A DNA stretch of 64,000 bases from Ascaphus truei (lineage: Eukaryota; Chordata; Amphibia; Anura; Ascaphidae), in assembly GCA_036426205.1 (NCBI GenBank), contig CM071587.1, positions 3,623,447-3,687,446 on the forward strand, read 5' to 3'. Positions within the stretch are counted from its first letter, which is position 1. Each line of letters opens with the position of its first letter. The notes under the pieces are model-generated. The model worked only from the letters and a program-made list of their open reading frames with translations, searched no databases and was not told where the DNA came from. Positions 34,313-45,440 of this stretch are shown here, piece by piece. Made by a program: the position numbers and the translations under genes.

Positions 34313-37300
34313 GTAAGCTGAAGCCCAGGAATGTGTGCGGGCTCTTGGTACAAGCCTCGGCTTAATGTCCTGGGAAGCTGCTTCTCTATGTCAGGGGCAG
34401 ACTTTGAGCTCATGCCAAATGAATGGGGTGTAGCAGATTCCCAGTATTATTTAATAAGGGCAGTCATAAACCCAGGGTCGCTAAGCTCCGTTAGCCTATT
34501 TCACCTAAAACGACGCCCGTTAAACAAAGTAGTCACTGAAGCCAACAACGGGACGTTAACCAGGTTTTACTCCCGTAAAAAAAAAACATGGCCTTATTTT
34601 TAACAGTCCTAAGTTTAAATGATTGCAATTTGGTTATTACAATGTAAATTAGCAGTCAGTTTTTGGTAATGTCACTAATCTTACTGGATAAGTATCTCAG
34701 GGACCAGGAGGTACCGGTAGCTCAAATTAACGTGGTTCAGCCCCCGAGACACCATGCTTCGTACACATATAAAATAAGGGGGGCAAGGATAATGCTGCTT
34801 TAAAACTATTTGGATTTTTTTCTTTGATAAATATGGTGCAATTCTTGTGCCCCAGTTTTGCAGCCTGCGGACTTAATATAAAAGTTATTGTTTCCTTGCA
34901 TAGCACAGATTGTGTACGCAGTGCTGTACATGGAATGTTTTTGCTGTCACGTGTCCCTGCCCCATGGAGGGGTACGGTCTATTTTTGTTGGTGCCTGAGG
35001 CACAGGGAGATAAAATGACTTGCCTAAAGTCACAAGGAGCTGACACCGGGAATTGAGACAGATTCCCCTGCTTCACACTCGGTGTCATTGTTTTCAGAGC
35101 AAGTGCCCTTACTCATTGAGCCCTTACTCACTGGGCCACTCATTCAGTTTATAACCCCCCTCTATTGCATATCCCGGTGTCGGCTCCTTGTGACCTTGGG
35201 CCAGTTACTTTATCTCCCTGTGCCTCAGGCACCAAAAAATAGATTGTAAGCTCTGTGGGGCAGGGACGGGTTACCTGCAAAAACATTCCATGTACAGCAC
35301 TGCGTACAGTGTCAGCGCAATACAAGAAAATAATGAAATATCGCCTGCAGTAGCGTTTCAGCATGCTGCAGGATGTCCGATACGGTTAATAACGTAACAT
35401 CTAGGCTGGGCGTCTGAGAATAGCAACAGATACAGGGTCTCTGTTATCTGAGGGAGGAATGCGGCTGTGATTGCCAAGCTGCCCCCAGCTACAAATAGTT
35501 TGCAAAGCAGCTCTCTGCTAAGGGTTAAATACCGGAGGGGGGGGGGGGGGGGCTGGCTTTCGAAGGGTTAAACCTATTGACTTGCAACCTCCGCCTCCCC
35601 CGCAGCAAGAAGCTGGAGCGTTTCCTGCTGTTCCCTCTGAGGAACACATTTCTGGAAAAAGTGCTATTTTTAGAAAGTAAAATAGTGGAGGAAGCTTCCC
35701 CCCCCCCCTCCCTCCCTCCTCCTCCCTCTGCTCTGAGCATAGTGATGTCAGATCTGCCAGTGACAGAGGGTTATACTCCGAGAGGAATGCCCAGAGAATC
35801 TGCTATTCTTAGACCCGCCCTAGCAATGTATTCCCTGGACTTGCTGCCCACAAGGTGTCTGTGGCTGAGGGATATTTATTTTTCAGAACAATGAACAAGA
35901 GTTCTGTTCCTCCCAAATGCGGTTACACCGAGGCCCTTTATTAATTAATTACAGGCCGTGAAGCCGCTCTCCCACGCCGTAAACCAGTCCCGCCTCGTTC
36001 AAAGGAACGGCATTAAAATCTTCTCCAACGTCAGAGGAGAGGCTTTACAGCCTCCATGACAAGGCGCAGAATGTGCCGCGTCCGGCACAGAGATGTAGGT
36101 AAATTGAAAGGCGCATACTATGATGGGAGCCTTCTATGCCAACATTGGTAACTCCATCAATGGAAGAAGAGGGGGGGGGGAGACACCCCACCCATCAATG
36201 GAAGAAGAGTGGGGGAGACACCCCACCCCCCTTTCCCAATTTCATCCTCGGCTGCCTGTCGTATCCATGTCAGCCCACTTTAGGGTCCACAACTCATAGT
36301 AGCAGCTAATGAATAAGACCTCCACCCTCCGCGGTGGTATATTATGCCCTGGTCTTCACATCACGTGGACATGAGCGTCGGTCTCCTTTTCTTTTTAAAA
36401 GTAACTCTGTTGTAACTTCAACAGTTCCCTGAGCGCCCCTCCGTCCCCCACCCCCCTTTCCTCCTGCAGTACAGCTTACAGTATGTAGGTTTCTGAACAG
36501 GACCCTTTACTAATTTACTACTAAAGGCACTTTTTCCACTAAAGTTAAGTGAGTAGGTGTTGCATTATTACACACACGCCAATTTTTACTAATTGATGTT
36601 ATTCTTTAAGACACCTGCCTCGTTCACTTGCATGGCCAGGTAGGCGTCTTCTGGCACCAGGATGTATTTTATGGAATAGCACCGTGACGGCAGATTTGGC
36701 AGCTCTTAAATAAAGGTTTATCCCTGCCATTACCCCTGCCTGTCAACAATATGATGTATTTATGTATGTACAGTTTATTGTTTCAGTCCTCTATATTTTA
36801 TTCTTAAAGTATGTAAAACAGTAATGTGCAGCTCTGTTAAAGAGGGTGGACCTGCAGGGGTTAACTCTCTCTTGCAACCAGGGAGAGGTCAACCACCTGC
36901 TGAGTGGACTTGTTCTGCAAAAAATTCTGCAGTTCTGTCTAGTGTACTGTTCCCTGGTGTAATTGCCTTAGTCCCCTGTGACAGGCTTTTCTGGTGGCAG
37001 AAGTGGGATCGCTAGGTTCAGCACCGATAATTCTTCCGGGAATATCTGTCTTGAATACGGTCTCAATTTTGAAGATGAAAGAAGTCAGAGTTACAAACGC
37101 TCCAGTGCTTGGACCCCCCCCCCTCCCCCTTACCATTCCCTACAGTTAAGTCGACCTACAGACAAGACTAAAAGGATGTCGGGAAAGTATCGATCCTGGA
37201 CCAAGGACCGGATCGCACTCCAATGTGAGGATTTTGGAATAGCCACCGAGAACCGTGACAAGAAACAGTTGGTCACCGACCTGGCGCTCAGTGGTTGGAG

Positions 37301-38953
37301 CTGAAGTGCTGGGCAGCCCAGAGATGGTTGCCAGCACTTACAAACTACGGGAATCGTCCAGCCGCTTGAGTGAGGAGGTGGTGGAGACTCCAGCGGTGCT
37401 ACCCGCAGCAGAGATGGGTATCTTTAGGTGAGCGCTGGAGGACCTGGGAAGCTGTGCCAATGCTGTTGAGTGAGTTGACATGCTACAGCTCCTGACCAGG
37501 CACTTCCTTCTCTACTGGAAGCTTGTGGAAACTTTTTCCAGTAAATTCACTTTTGTTCAACTCTGTAATTGTTCTGGTCTTCCGGGACAAGCAAAGCTTA
37601 GGAGACATGGTCCCCAACATCAAGACATTGCAAGGCGGCTTCACAATGCCTCCGAAGTAGACAACAAAAGTATCTCGATCACAGCCACTGCAAACAAGAC
37701 ATGTTTATTAGGACTTATTACCCACACAAAGCAACATCTTGGTCTGTCTGGATCTTTATCACTTTGCATAGTGTAAGTGTTGATTGCAATTAGAGGGTTG
37801 ATCTGAGTGACACTGGTATCTCTGCAGGCTCAGGAAATAAACCATCTAATTTCCTGCCAGCCCACTGCCCGGGATGCCATCCGCCTGGAAGTGCTCCTTC
37901 CCCCCATGCCAGACACCGTGGATCTCCCAGACTCCTTGGACAGGTTTCAGGTAAGTTTGGTGGAGCTCTGCTCCTGTTATGCACGATCCAGCGACATAAT
38001 CCCTAGCCTACAGACTCAAATCACTTCGTTTTATTTATTATTGTTCTTCCTGATCAGATTTTTGGTATAAAAGGTGTGTTCACCTGCTAAAGCTGCAGGA
38101 CAGTGTGACAGTTATGGGGGCATCAAGCAGACGGTTTCCGAACTGTAGCAATGTCATGTACCGTGATATTTATTCATTACTCCCGTCCTCTGGGCATCAG
38201 ACTACATAAATGTGCATTTTCTAGTATTGCATTTGACACATTTTAGGCAGAGAAGGTCAACACAAGCTCAGACTTTACTGCTTAAATGACCCGAATAATA
38301 TTCTTGTAGAGTTAGTGGCAAAAGAGGTTGAGTGATTAGGGGGTATAATTGGTTGTTCTTGTATAGCGCTGCTAGTTTTTTACATAGCGCTTTACAGAGA
38401 CATTTTGCAGGCACAGTCCCTGCCCCGTAGAGCTTACAATCTATGTGGTGCCTGAGGCACAGGGAGATAAAGTGACTTGCCCAAGGTCACAAGGAGCCGA
38501 CACCAGGAATTGAACCAGGTTCCCCTGCTTGAACCTCAGTGCCGGAGTCAGTGTCTTCACTCACTGAGCCGCTCCTTCTCCAACAAGAAGTTGAAATGTT
38601 ACAAGCTTTCCAACCTCTCAGGGTCCTTCACACCCGATGAAGGACCCTGAGAGGTTTGAAAGCTTATAACATTTCAACTGCTTGTTGGTCCAATAAAAAG
38701 GTATCATACCCCCTACTCCTTCTCCTCCTTTGTTACTACATGGAAGAAAGGACCAATACGGCTGCCCACCCTTTGCAAGAGGTAGTGGGTGAGAGATGTC
38801 CCTGATGTCTTGTGTATTAGGAGAGGTGAACGGTATGTGTCCTTGATCAATAGTTAGATTGTGCTTATATTATCCTGCATTGTTTTGCAGAGAGAGCATA
38901 TTGAAGATCTCCTAAAAGATGAGAGAGGATTGCTTACCAACAGGATACCCTGA
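33992..38953 (+). CDS. lkaaear1: LKAAEAR motif-containing protein 1, three coding exons
   Basis: Spliced gene. Coding exons 33992-34312, 37828-37950 and 38891-38953 join in phase 0 to give 168 residues, near the size I recall for the human protein. All introns are GT-AG. The name-giving LKAAEAR motif is at residues 87-93, followed by a basic NRIRLMRFRF helix. The middle exon has the conserved ISCQPTARDAIRLE block and an LLPP turn; the last exon ends DERGLLTNRIP. No signal peptide or membrane segment is seen. The ATG has A at -3 and G at +4. An acceptor just upstream (CAG ending 33975) suggests a 5' non-coding exon that I could not place. The molecular role of the family is not established; testis-biased expression in mammals is from memory. 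Introns carry SINE, LTR and hairpin repeats. Confidence 0.93.
34905..35130 (-). repeat. tRNA-derived SINE with MIR-like core, intron 1
   Basis: Read on the minus strand it has the GTGACTTTAGGCAAGTCAT...TGCCTCAGGCACC core and a GTACAGCACTGCG tail. It is the same family as 38353-38578 and 43678-43892. With 35172-35330 it forms an inverted pair in intron 1. Confidence 0.75.
35172..35330 (+). repeat. Same SINE family, opposite strand, intron 1
   Basis: Plus-strand GGCTCCTTGTGACCTTGGG, CTCCCTGTGCCTCAGGCACC, ATTGTAAGCTCTGTGGGGCAG and GTACAGCACTGCG blocks. It lacks the tRNA-related head. Confidence 0.75.
36810..37430 (+). mobile_element. LTR end, primer-binding site and gag start fragment, intron 1
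   Basis: The stretch up to about 36983 ends CCCTGTGACA and is followed by TGGTGGCAGAAGTGGGATCG, a primer-binding-site-like sequence close to that of the minus-strand element at 50620. A frame from about 37176 encodes RSWTKDRIALQCEDFGI and KKQLVTDLALS, the short N-terminal helix pair common in amphibian Gypsy-type gag. The frame then stops, and no RT follows. A 5' fragment only; the left border is uncertain. Confidence 0.6.
37828..37950 (+). CDS. lkaaear1: lkaaear1 coding exon 2 (residues 108-148)
   Basis: Exon of 123 nt. Acceptor ATCTCTGCAG ends at 37827 and donor GTAAGT starts at 37951. It encodes AQEINHLISCQPTARD, IRLEVLLPPMPDTVDLP and SLDRFQ in phase 0 with exon 1. Confidence 0.93.
38353..38578 (-). 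repeat. tRNA-derived SINE with MIR-like core, intron 2
   Basis: On the minus strand: A box GGCTCAGTGAG (38560-38570), B box GGTTCAATTCC (38506-38516), then core GTGACCTTGGGCAAGTCAC, CTGTGCCTCAGGCACC, and a tail with GTAAAGCGCTATGTAAAA and TATACAAGAACAA. The boxes fit an internal RNA polymerase III promoter. The best copy in the window. Confidence 0.85.
38580..38688. repeat. Near-perfect 51-nt-arm hairpin, intron 2
   Basis: Arms 38580-38630 and 38638-38688 pair with about three mismatches around a 7-nt loop (CACCCGA). The right arm also fits the hammerhead-like layout: CCGATGA, A, GGACC/GGTTT stem, GAA, AGCT, T. Confidence 0.85.
38891..38953 (+). CDS. lkaaear1: lkaaear1 coding exon 3 (residues 149-168 and stop)
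   Basis: Acceptor TGTTTTGCAG ends at 38890. The exon encodes REHIEDLLKDERGLLTNRIP and stop TGA (38951-38953) in phase 0. The match of its end to the family C-terminus, as I remember it, makes the short exon credible. Confidence 0.9.
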   Translation, partial: REHIEDLLKDERGLLTNRIP

Positions 38954-39102
38954 TTTATCATGTGAGGTCTGCACCAGAGTCCTGAGAAGGTATAACGTTT
39001 TGGGAGCAGGACCTTTGAGGCAGCGTCTTCCTCTCTTGGCATATCTGGGATAAATCTAATTCACTCGTCCTGTATACAGGGGTTTTAATAATCTGGCCAC
39101 AC

Positions 39103-39108
39103 AATAAA
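39103..39108 (+). promoter_or_regulatory. Candidate poly(A) signal of lkaaear1
   Basis: AATAAA 150 bp after the stop codon. A second AATAAA lies at 39197-39202, followed by the GT-rich stretch TGTGTTCTGCGTT, and is an equally good candidate. Confidence 0.5.
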
Positions 39109-39462
39109 TATAATGCAAGTCTTTAAATCAGGGTGGAAGACTGTTGTGTTACACATTCCCCTGACAACTGAAACATTAGCGGGCCATGTGAAACCCAATA
39201 AATGTGTTCTGCGTTCTACGGAGTGCTGCCAGATACCGTCTCTTATTAAAGTCTAAGAACTGACCACACTTTCACCCTCTCATCGTATGGAATATTACAC
39301 TCTCCCATGAAGCCAGACTCATTCATTTCTCATTCAGCTACCCAAATCCAGAGACTCTAGCCCTTGTCTATGTCCTGCTTCCTGTGGAGAACAGATCATG
39401 ATGCTCAAACTCATGGGGTAATGCACACGAAGCCCTGTGACATGATGGGGGGGTTATTCATA

Positions 39463-40580
39463 ATAATAATAACTTTATTTATATAGCACTTTTCTCCCAA
39501 TGGGACTCAGCACTTCAGTTACTAAAAGGAAAAAGAAGAAAACATTTAAGGTTATGAAAAAGACCAGACACAAGGAAAGGTACAATACAGGATGGGACAG
39601 CACTGTAGCTATTAAATGCCAGACAGGTTGTGGTTCATGAATTAAATGCCTGGATAAACACGTAGGTCTGGAGCCTGTTTTTATAGATTCCCAGAGAGGG
39701 GACCTCTCGAGCTGTTCCAGGCAGACTGTTCCAGAGAGTGGGAGCAGCGTGGCTAAAAGCTCGGGTGCCAAAGGAAGTCACAGAGATTCTGGGAACTGTT
39801 AGGAGTCCATCACTTGCAGATGGAAGTGAGCGAATGGGAGTGTAGGGAACTAGAAGCTCTCGCAGATAGCTGAGACCCGGGTCATGTAGCGCTTTGAATG
39901 TCAACAAGCCAATTTTTTAATAAATTAGTCATTTTTCAGACAGCCAGTGCAGAGAACGGAGAACAGGTGTCATGTGGCAAGAACGGGTCTGGTTAGTTAA
40001 CAACCTGGCCGCAGCATTCTGCACCAGCTGCAGGCGACGCAGCTCTTTCTCGGGAAGACCCAGGTAGACGGCATTGCAGTAGTCCAGGCATGAAGACACA
40101 AAGGCGTGGATAAGCATAGTAAGATCCTCTCGGGGATGGGGGGGAGGGGGACGGCATCAAGTGCTTAATCCTGACTATTTTTTTAGGTAGAGGAATTAAG
40201 ATTTGATCACGACTGACAACATATTTAAGGGTCACGCCACAGTTGAGGACAACCCCAAGATTCCGCACACAGACAAAGATTAGCAACTTGGAATCCCCAA
40301 GCTTAAGGCTAGTTGGTTGACCTAGCAACAGCCTTGTTGTCTTCCGACAGTGACCATCCACCATGAGCACTTCTGTCTTATCAGGATTCAACCTCAACCA
40401 ACTAGCACTCATCCATTTTAGGACCTCAGATAAGCATCTATTGAAGACTGGCAATGGGTCCTTAGTGCCTGGTGCAAAGGAAATGAAGAGTTGTGTCATC
40501 TGCATAGCAGTGATAATGGCCATACCGTGGATTATGTCACATAGTGGCAGCATGTACACTACGCACAACATACGCTAGGA
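39463..40580 (-). pseudogene. L2/CR1-type LINE, 3' half, decayed
   Basis: Minus-strand fragments in order: TQLFISFAPG after the degraded catalytic YADD site, LRLNPDKTEVLMV, LGVVLN, FVSSCLDYCNAVYLGLP, LRRLQLVQNAAARL, HWL, and RISVTSFGTRAFSHAAP followed by LWNSLP. These are the standard C-terminal RT blocks of L2/CR1 LINEs. The 3' end at about 39463-39480 has an ATTATTATTATG microsatellite tail (minus strand). Frames are broken and the 5' half is missing. Confidence 0.88.
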
Positions 40581-40639
40581 CCCTGTTGGCACTCCACATG
40601 ACAGGGGCATGGGTGCAGAGGAGTACACTCTTGAAGATA

Positions 40640-40935
40640 CTCTCTCTGACCTGCCAGTGAGAAAAGATATGAACCAGTGAAACTGTGATAGTGCCTGTCA
40701 TGTACGGCACACCTGAGAGCACGTGACCTGCATATAGGACAAGGGTTAATACACAGCTCTCCAGGTGACCCACGTTTCACCTTCTCAAATGTCCTTCAAA
40801 TTAACAATATCTCCCCTCACTCTGTCCCAATATACTATCTGTCACGGATAGCACACTGGTGAGCATGTGACTTAGATATGCAGCCAGGGTTAATACACAC
40901 AGCTAATCCAGGCATCTCACCTTTCTCCTGCGCAA
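40640..40935. repeat. Divergent local tandem repeat of about 155 bp
   Basis: Two related units share GCACAC..GAGCA(C/T)GTGAC, ATGCA/GCATATAG, AGGGTTAATACACA and CCAGG...CACCTT stretches (about 40705-40790 and 40850-40935). Confidence 0.55.
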
Positions 40936-41079
40936 GGTACTTTCAATGAGAATATGAACCCCTTACTAAATTGCAATAATATCTATCCACTGCCACCCAA
41001 CATATATGCAAAATATGTAATTATATATATCTGCCAGGGTCTCAGGTCCCTGTTTATTAAAGAAAAACTATGCACTTAA

Positions 41080-41497
41080 AAGCAACAGTCCAAGCTGCTG
41101 TTTTTTATTCCTGCCCCTCCCCCGCCCCCCCCCCCCCATTTAATACAGTATGTGCATCAATACAAGCCACACAATGATAAGTAATTAGCTAAGTTGCCGA
41201 TCAATCCGTTCGGTGTTCGATCGTCGAACATTCGGCTTGGGGGGTTCACTAAATGGCTGTCAGTGCAGCAGATAAGGACCAAAGACGCAAAGTTCTGTGG
41301 GGAAGATCACATGACCAGGCAATCATTAGATACAACACAGCAGATATAGCAGTGCACTGCTAGAGAAAGGGCAGGGCTCAAAAAGGGGTGCCAGAGCCTG
41401 TTTCATAAATGCTCCAAGTATTTTCTCATATAGTACTGTAGTACGGAACTGATTTTTTTTTTTAAACAACGTGTAGGATTTTGCTTGGTATGCAGCT
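41080..41497. mobile_element. TTAA-flanked MITE, copy 2
   Basis: Homologue of 12106-12588. It is flanked by TTAA at 41076-41079 and 41498-41501. It has a poly-C expansion at about 41115-41138. Confidence 0.72.
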
Positions 41498-41501
41498 TTA
41501 A

Positions 41502-43677
41502 CACACAGCAATCTGTTGTAGCAAAATGTGTCCAGAAATGTACTTAACTCTCTACAATCTACAAAGCGTGCGTTTGGCTTTAATATACAAAAATACAGTG
41601 CTTAAGATTCCATAAAAAGGTTATTACAAGAACATACAGTTACAATAAAATGCAGAACAGTTTCCTAAAATAGCAGGATAAAACAAACAGCATTCCTTAT
41701 ACGTTACCACACGTCATAAGCTCTTCCCAGAGAGGGTCACTGGCGCAGAAAGATACCATACCTTCTGCATTAAAACACACAAGACCCGCCCCTGTCATAT
41801 ATCAGCTGCTTGGGTGACATTTATGACTTAAGGAGAAAAAAAAATACTTTTTCTGCTGACATTTAAAAGCTTAGTCAATATATAAAAGGCCTCAACTTTT
41901 TTTCCCCTATAATACTTAGACACACACCATCTTCACTGTTATGTCAGTGTACTTCACATACACGCTGGCATATAAGATTTGACATCCTGACATCTATTTT
42001 CGCAGGACAAACAGCTGTCTTTTGCACTTCTTACCCATGCATTGTGTGCTATGATTTGATTTGTCTAATCGCCACAGTGACCGATATCCATTTGGTTACT
42101 CTTATGAACTGCTGTCAGGCCTATCATTTCTTATATAGCCCTCCAAAGAAGTGGTGACCTGTTTGTCACCTCTCTCTGGGAATGGGATGCACAAGTGATC
42201 ATTCAAGAAATATTACAGTTTTCTTTGAGGCTGACAGCCCAGGATCTGCCTACCGTCCCTGTTTGTAGATAAGCACAGACCAAGAAAGGTTCTTGACCTG
42301 TCATAAACACACTACCTTGTATTTTTAAAACAAACTGTAACCACATTAACCCCCTGGAGCTCCAGATTGATTAAAATACTTGATACCCCCTGCCATTTGT
42401 ATTACAGTGCCGTTCGGGGGGGGCACCATTGCACAGATATTGCTAATAATGTCAATGTGCACTATTGCGTAGTAATGAATAACCCCATGTGTGCCCCAGT
42501 CACTTATATACTTGGTAACCCAGCATGGAGAAGTGTTGCTGCATATGCTGTCTGCAGCGACTACTGTGAATTACTGCAGGCTGCACTAACTGTGGAGTTG
42601 GGCGACACCTACTGTTTGAGTTTATAATGGCGGCCCCTTCCCCCAACTCCTGCATGCACCATTTCTGCCTATTTAACCTCTTCATGTCTAAAGACAACAT
42701 ACAGTGTATACCCCTCTTTGAACAGACGCTGACCCCCTTGTGGAATCGGTTCGTTTTTTTGCCAGCCTTTTCCTCTGCACTCATCCCCGCGGTGGCAAAA
42801 TCTTCAAAATGTCACCACCGCTGTTCTCCTGTTCATTTGTAGCAATGTTGAGAGTGCTGCCCAAGCACTGATGTGACACACATCCTCAGGGATTGAAGGA
42901 AAGTCCTTTTGTTTTTAATGCCTGAAGATGTACTGCGGCCTCTCCACATATCAGAGACGTGATGAAATGAAAGGGCGCCATTCCTCCTTATTATCTGTTG
43001 CGCAATTTTAAGATCCGTGCAACAGCTTTTGTACAAATGAAAGCGTGACATCCTGGCCGCAAACAGCGCACTGACAAACACCGTGGCGTCGATCGCACAT
43101 GATGCGTGGGGCCTAACTTTGTAGACCAGGTGAGCATCCCTAGGGTGAGAGATCAGGTACATGGTTAGGTGGCCGAGTATGGATCCAAGCTTCCAATTAC
43201 CGGCAAGAGCCTGCGCACTCCATCTGAACTAGTAACAGGAAATGTAGAACCATTAAATTATAATTAAAAAAACCTGTCTTAAAGAATACAGAATTCTGTA
43301 TGATCCGGGGGTATCCCTCAGGCCTCTCCTGAGCCTTGTCTGTAACTTATTTTCTGTTTGGTATACACTAAAGGGTAACAGCCATTTACTTGAATAGTCA
43401 ATAGCGATCAATATTGGCTATCACAGACCCGTGAACATATACTTTTCACTATGCCTCTCATGCTCCTCTCACCCGCTTTTACATATTTGTCCATATTATG
43501 CGTCCAAAACCCTCTCCGTGCTTTAGCTACAAAGCACCCAACGGAAGCTGCATTAAACTAAACTGAACCTAATATGGGAGGCGTATATCGATGCGGTTTA
43601 CACCTTATGATTTGAGGAGTGTCAACAGCTTGTAGTTGATAAGGAATTACAGGACACGTATATAATAATAATAATAG
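41502..43677. other. Unassigned
   Basis: Mostly AT-rich sequence without transposon ends that I recognise. The frames at 42500-42842 and 42833-43162 have no family resemblance and lack splice context. Confidence 0.4.
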
Positions 43678-43892
43678 TTTGTTCTTGTATTGCGCTGCTA
43701 GTTTTACGTAGCGCTTTACAGAGACATTTTGCAGGCACAGGTCCCTGACCCGTGGAGCTTACAATCTGCTTTTGGTGCCAGAGGCACAGGGAGATAAAGT
43801 CACTTGCCCAAGGTCACAAGGAGCCGAACAAGGTTCCCCTGCTTCGAACTCGGCGCCAGTCAGTGTCTTTACTCACCTAGCCGGTCCTGCTC
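43678..43892 (-). repeat. tRNA-derived SINE with MIR-like core
   Basis: Same family and orientation as 38353-38578, preceded by a (TAATAA)n tract at 43665-43677, as expected at the SINE 3' end. The B-box segment is partly deleted. Confidence 0.82.
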
Positions 43893-44149
43893 CCTGATGA
43901 TGGGTGCATGTAATTTTGGGCTGCGGTGCATCGTTTTAGTCTCCCTTTAAACTGTGTCCAAATCTCTGCCTGGCTTTAGGTGACGTCAGACAGTTCCTCG
44001 CACACACGATTTAACCGCAATCAGAAAAAGATATTGTGCGTCACTTTTCATTGGCACACGAATCTTCTCCCACCTCCCTGTTTTTTTCTTTAGGTGGGTT
44101 CCACATTATCCTTCCTCTGTTGTGCTTTCCATGGAGAAGGGGATTTTAC

Positions 44150-44340
44150 CCACAACTTGCTGCAGCTGCAATTTATTTATTGATAAAAATGTGTTACCAG
44201 GAAGTCATACATTGAGAGTTACCTCTCGTTTTCAAGTATGTCCTGGGCACAGAGTTATAACAATACACGGCTACATTAAAAGAACAGAAGTTATACAGGG
44301 AATTCACAGACATCTCATGGACAGATAGAGTTGGGAAATT
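44150..44340 (-). repeat. LINE 3' UTR-like repeat
   Basis: The stretch TTTATTTATTGATAAAAATG, TTACCAGGAAGTCATACATT and GAGAGTTACCTCTCG looks like the reverse strand of a LINE 3' UTR with a weak tail. I recognise the style but cannot name the family. Confidence 0.45.
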
Positions 44341-44861
44341 AGGTGCAGGGGATAAAAGGGCTGGTGAGTTTCGGATTGAAATAGAGAAGCTTTAACATCA
44401 CCAAACATCAGCGAATGGCTCACACCCTTTAGCAATAGAATGAAAGCACTCGGCCATGTAACACCTTCTTCTTCACTGGACGATTTGTTTCATCAAGGTA
44501 AATGCTCACACCTCAGAGAGGAAAGATTCAGGGATTCAAAGTTTGCAGCAATCAGTTATTTGGAACTGTGCAGCAGGGGGCACTGGGTTTATATATGTAT
44601 CATTTGTATGGTGCCAACGGTGTATGCGGCGCTGAACAAAATTGCAGTACAGGGGAAATAAAATGCGAACAGCGGGGATAGGAGCAGCAAGTAAAGTGGC
44701 AACATAAGGGAAAGGGTGTCTTGCTCTAGAGAGGTTACACAATTGGGTGCAAAAAGCAGCATTTTTATCTTGAGATGCTCTTTGTCCGTGCATTAAGGTC
44801 TCTGTTACAATGTGTGCCCATGTGCACCAGCAGAAAGAATTAGGGAGAAGTTACATGGCGC

Positions 44862-45153
44862 TGGAAATGGGCGAATTTTTCTTGGTGAATTTGGATCCGC
44901 AGCGGATCGCGTTTTACAAATTTTTTAAAAATGATTATTACCACCAATGCGCTCCGCGGATGCCGCGACGCGTGGTCGGACTTGTAGAATCCAATCAGCG
45001 GACTCGGCAATCCATCCACGGGTCGTATAAATGCCGACTCCGCGCGCATCAAAAACGCCCAAATCCGTTTGCGGATTTTACACCGCGAAATGGATTTTGG
45101 GGGGGTGGGGGGGGGATCCGGGAAACAGATTCGGGCAAATTCTCCCATCTCTA
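44862..45153. mobile_element. hAT-like MITE (TAGAGATGGGCGAATTT ends)
   Basis: Left end TGGAAATGGGCGAATTT; right end, in reverse complement, TAGAGATGGGAGAATTT. Flanking octamers catggcgc (44854-44861) and catggcac (45154-45161) match at 7 of 8 positions. The inside is CpG-rich (GATCCGCAGCGGATC). Confidence 0.8.
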
Positions 45154-45289
45154 CATGGCACCCAGATTTTAGTGACAACCAAACAAAAAAACAAGTTATG
45201 GTGGGTAAAAAAAAATGCCATAAACCCTCCACGGTACGGCGTACGGCGTACGGCAAATAAAAATACAATGCTGTGCGCACATTCACAGA

Positions 45290-45440
45290 TCTCCGACAGG
45301 TCTGCAACCCTGCGCTTCCCCTTTATCTCTCGGCATACAATGCTTCCGCTGCAGCAAGGGATTCTGGGTAATGACATGCAAATAAGCACGCACAGCGAGT
45401 CAGCTTGTGCTTCTTTTGTCCACGGGACGCATCAAATTCT
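45290..45440 (-). repeat. Dispersed repeat with octamer and Staf-type site, copy 3
   Basis: On the minus strand ATTTGCAT (45376-45383) precedes TACCCAGAATCCCTTGCT (45353-45370) by 5 bp. Same family as 31310-31530 and 55938-56155. Confidence 0.7.

Noticed and set aside
35577..35894. Open frame of 105 codons within lkaaear1 intron 1
   Set aside because: Low-complexity proline/serine run from a C-rich tract; it does not resemble the gene or any domain.
38516..38560. A and B boxes as a real tRNA gene
   Set aside because: No cloverleaf can be drawn; the boxes belong to a SINE head.
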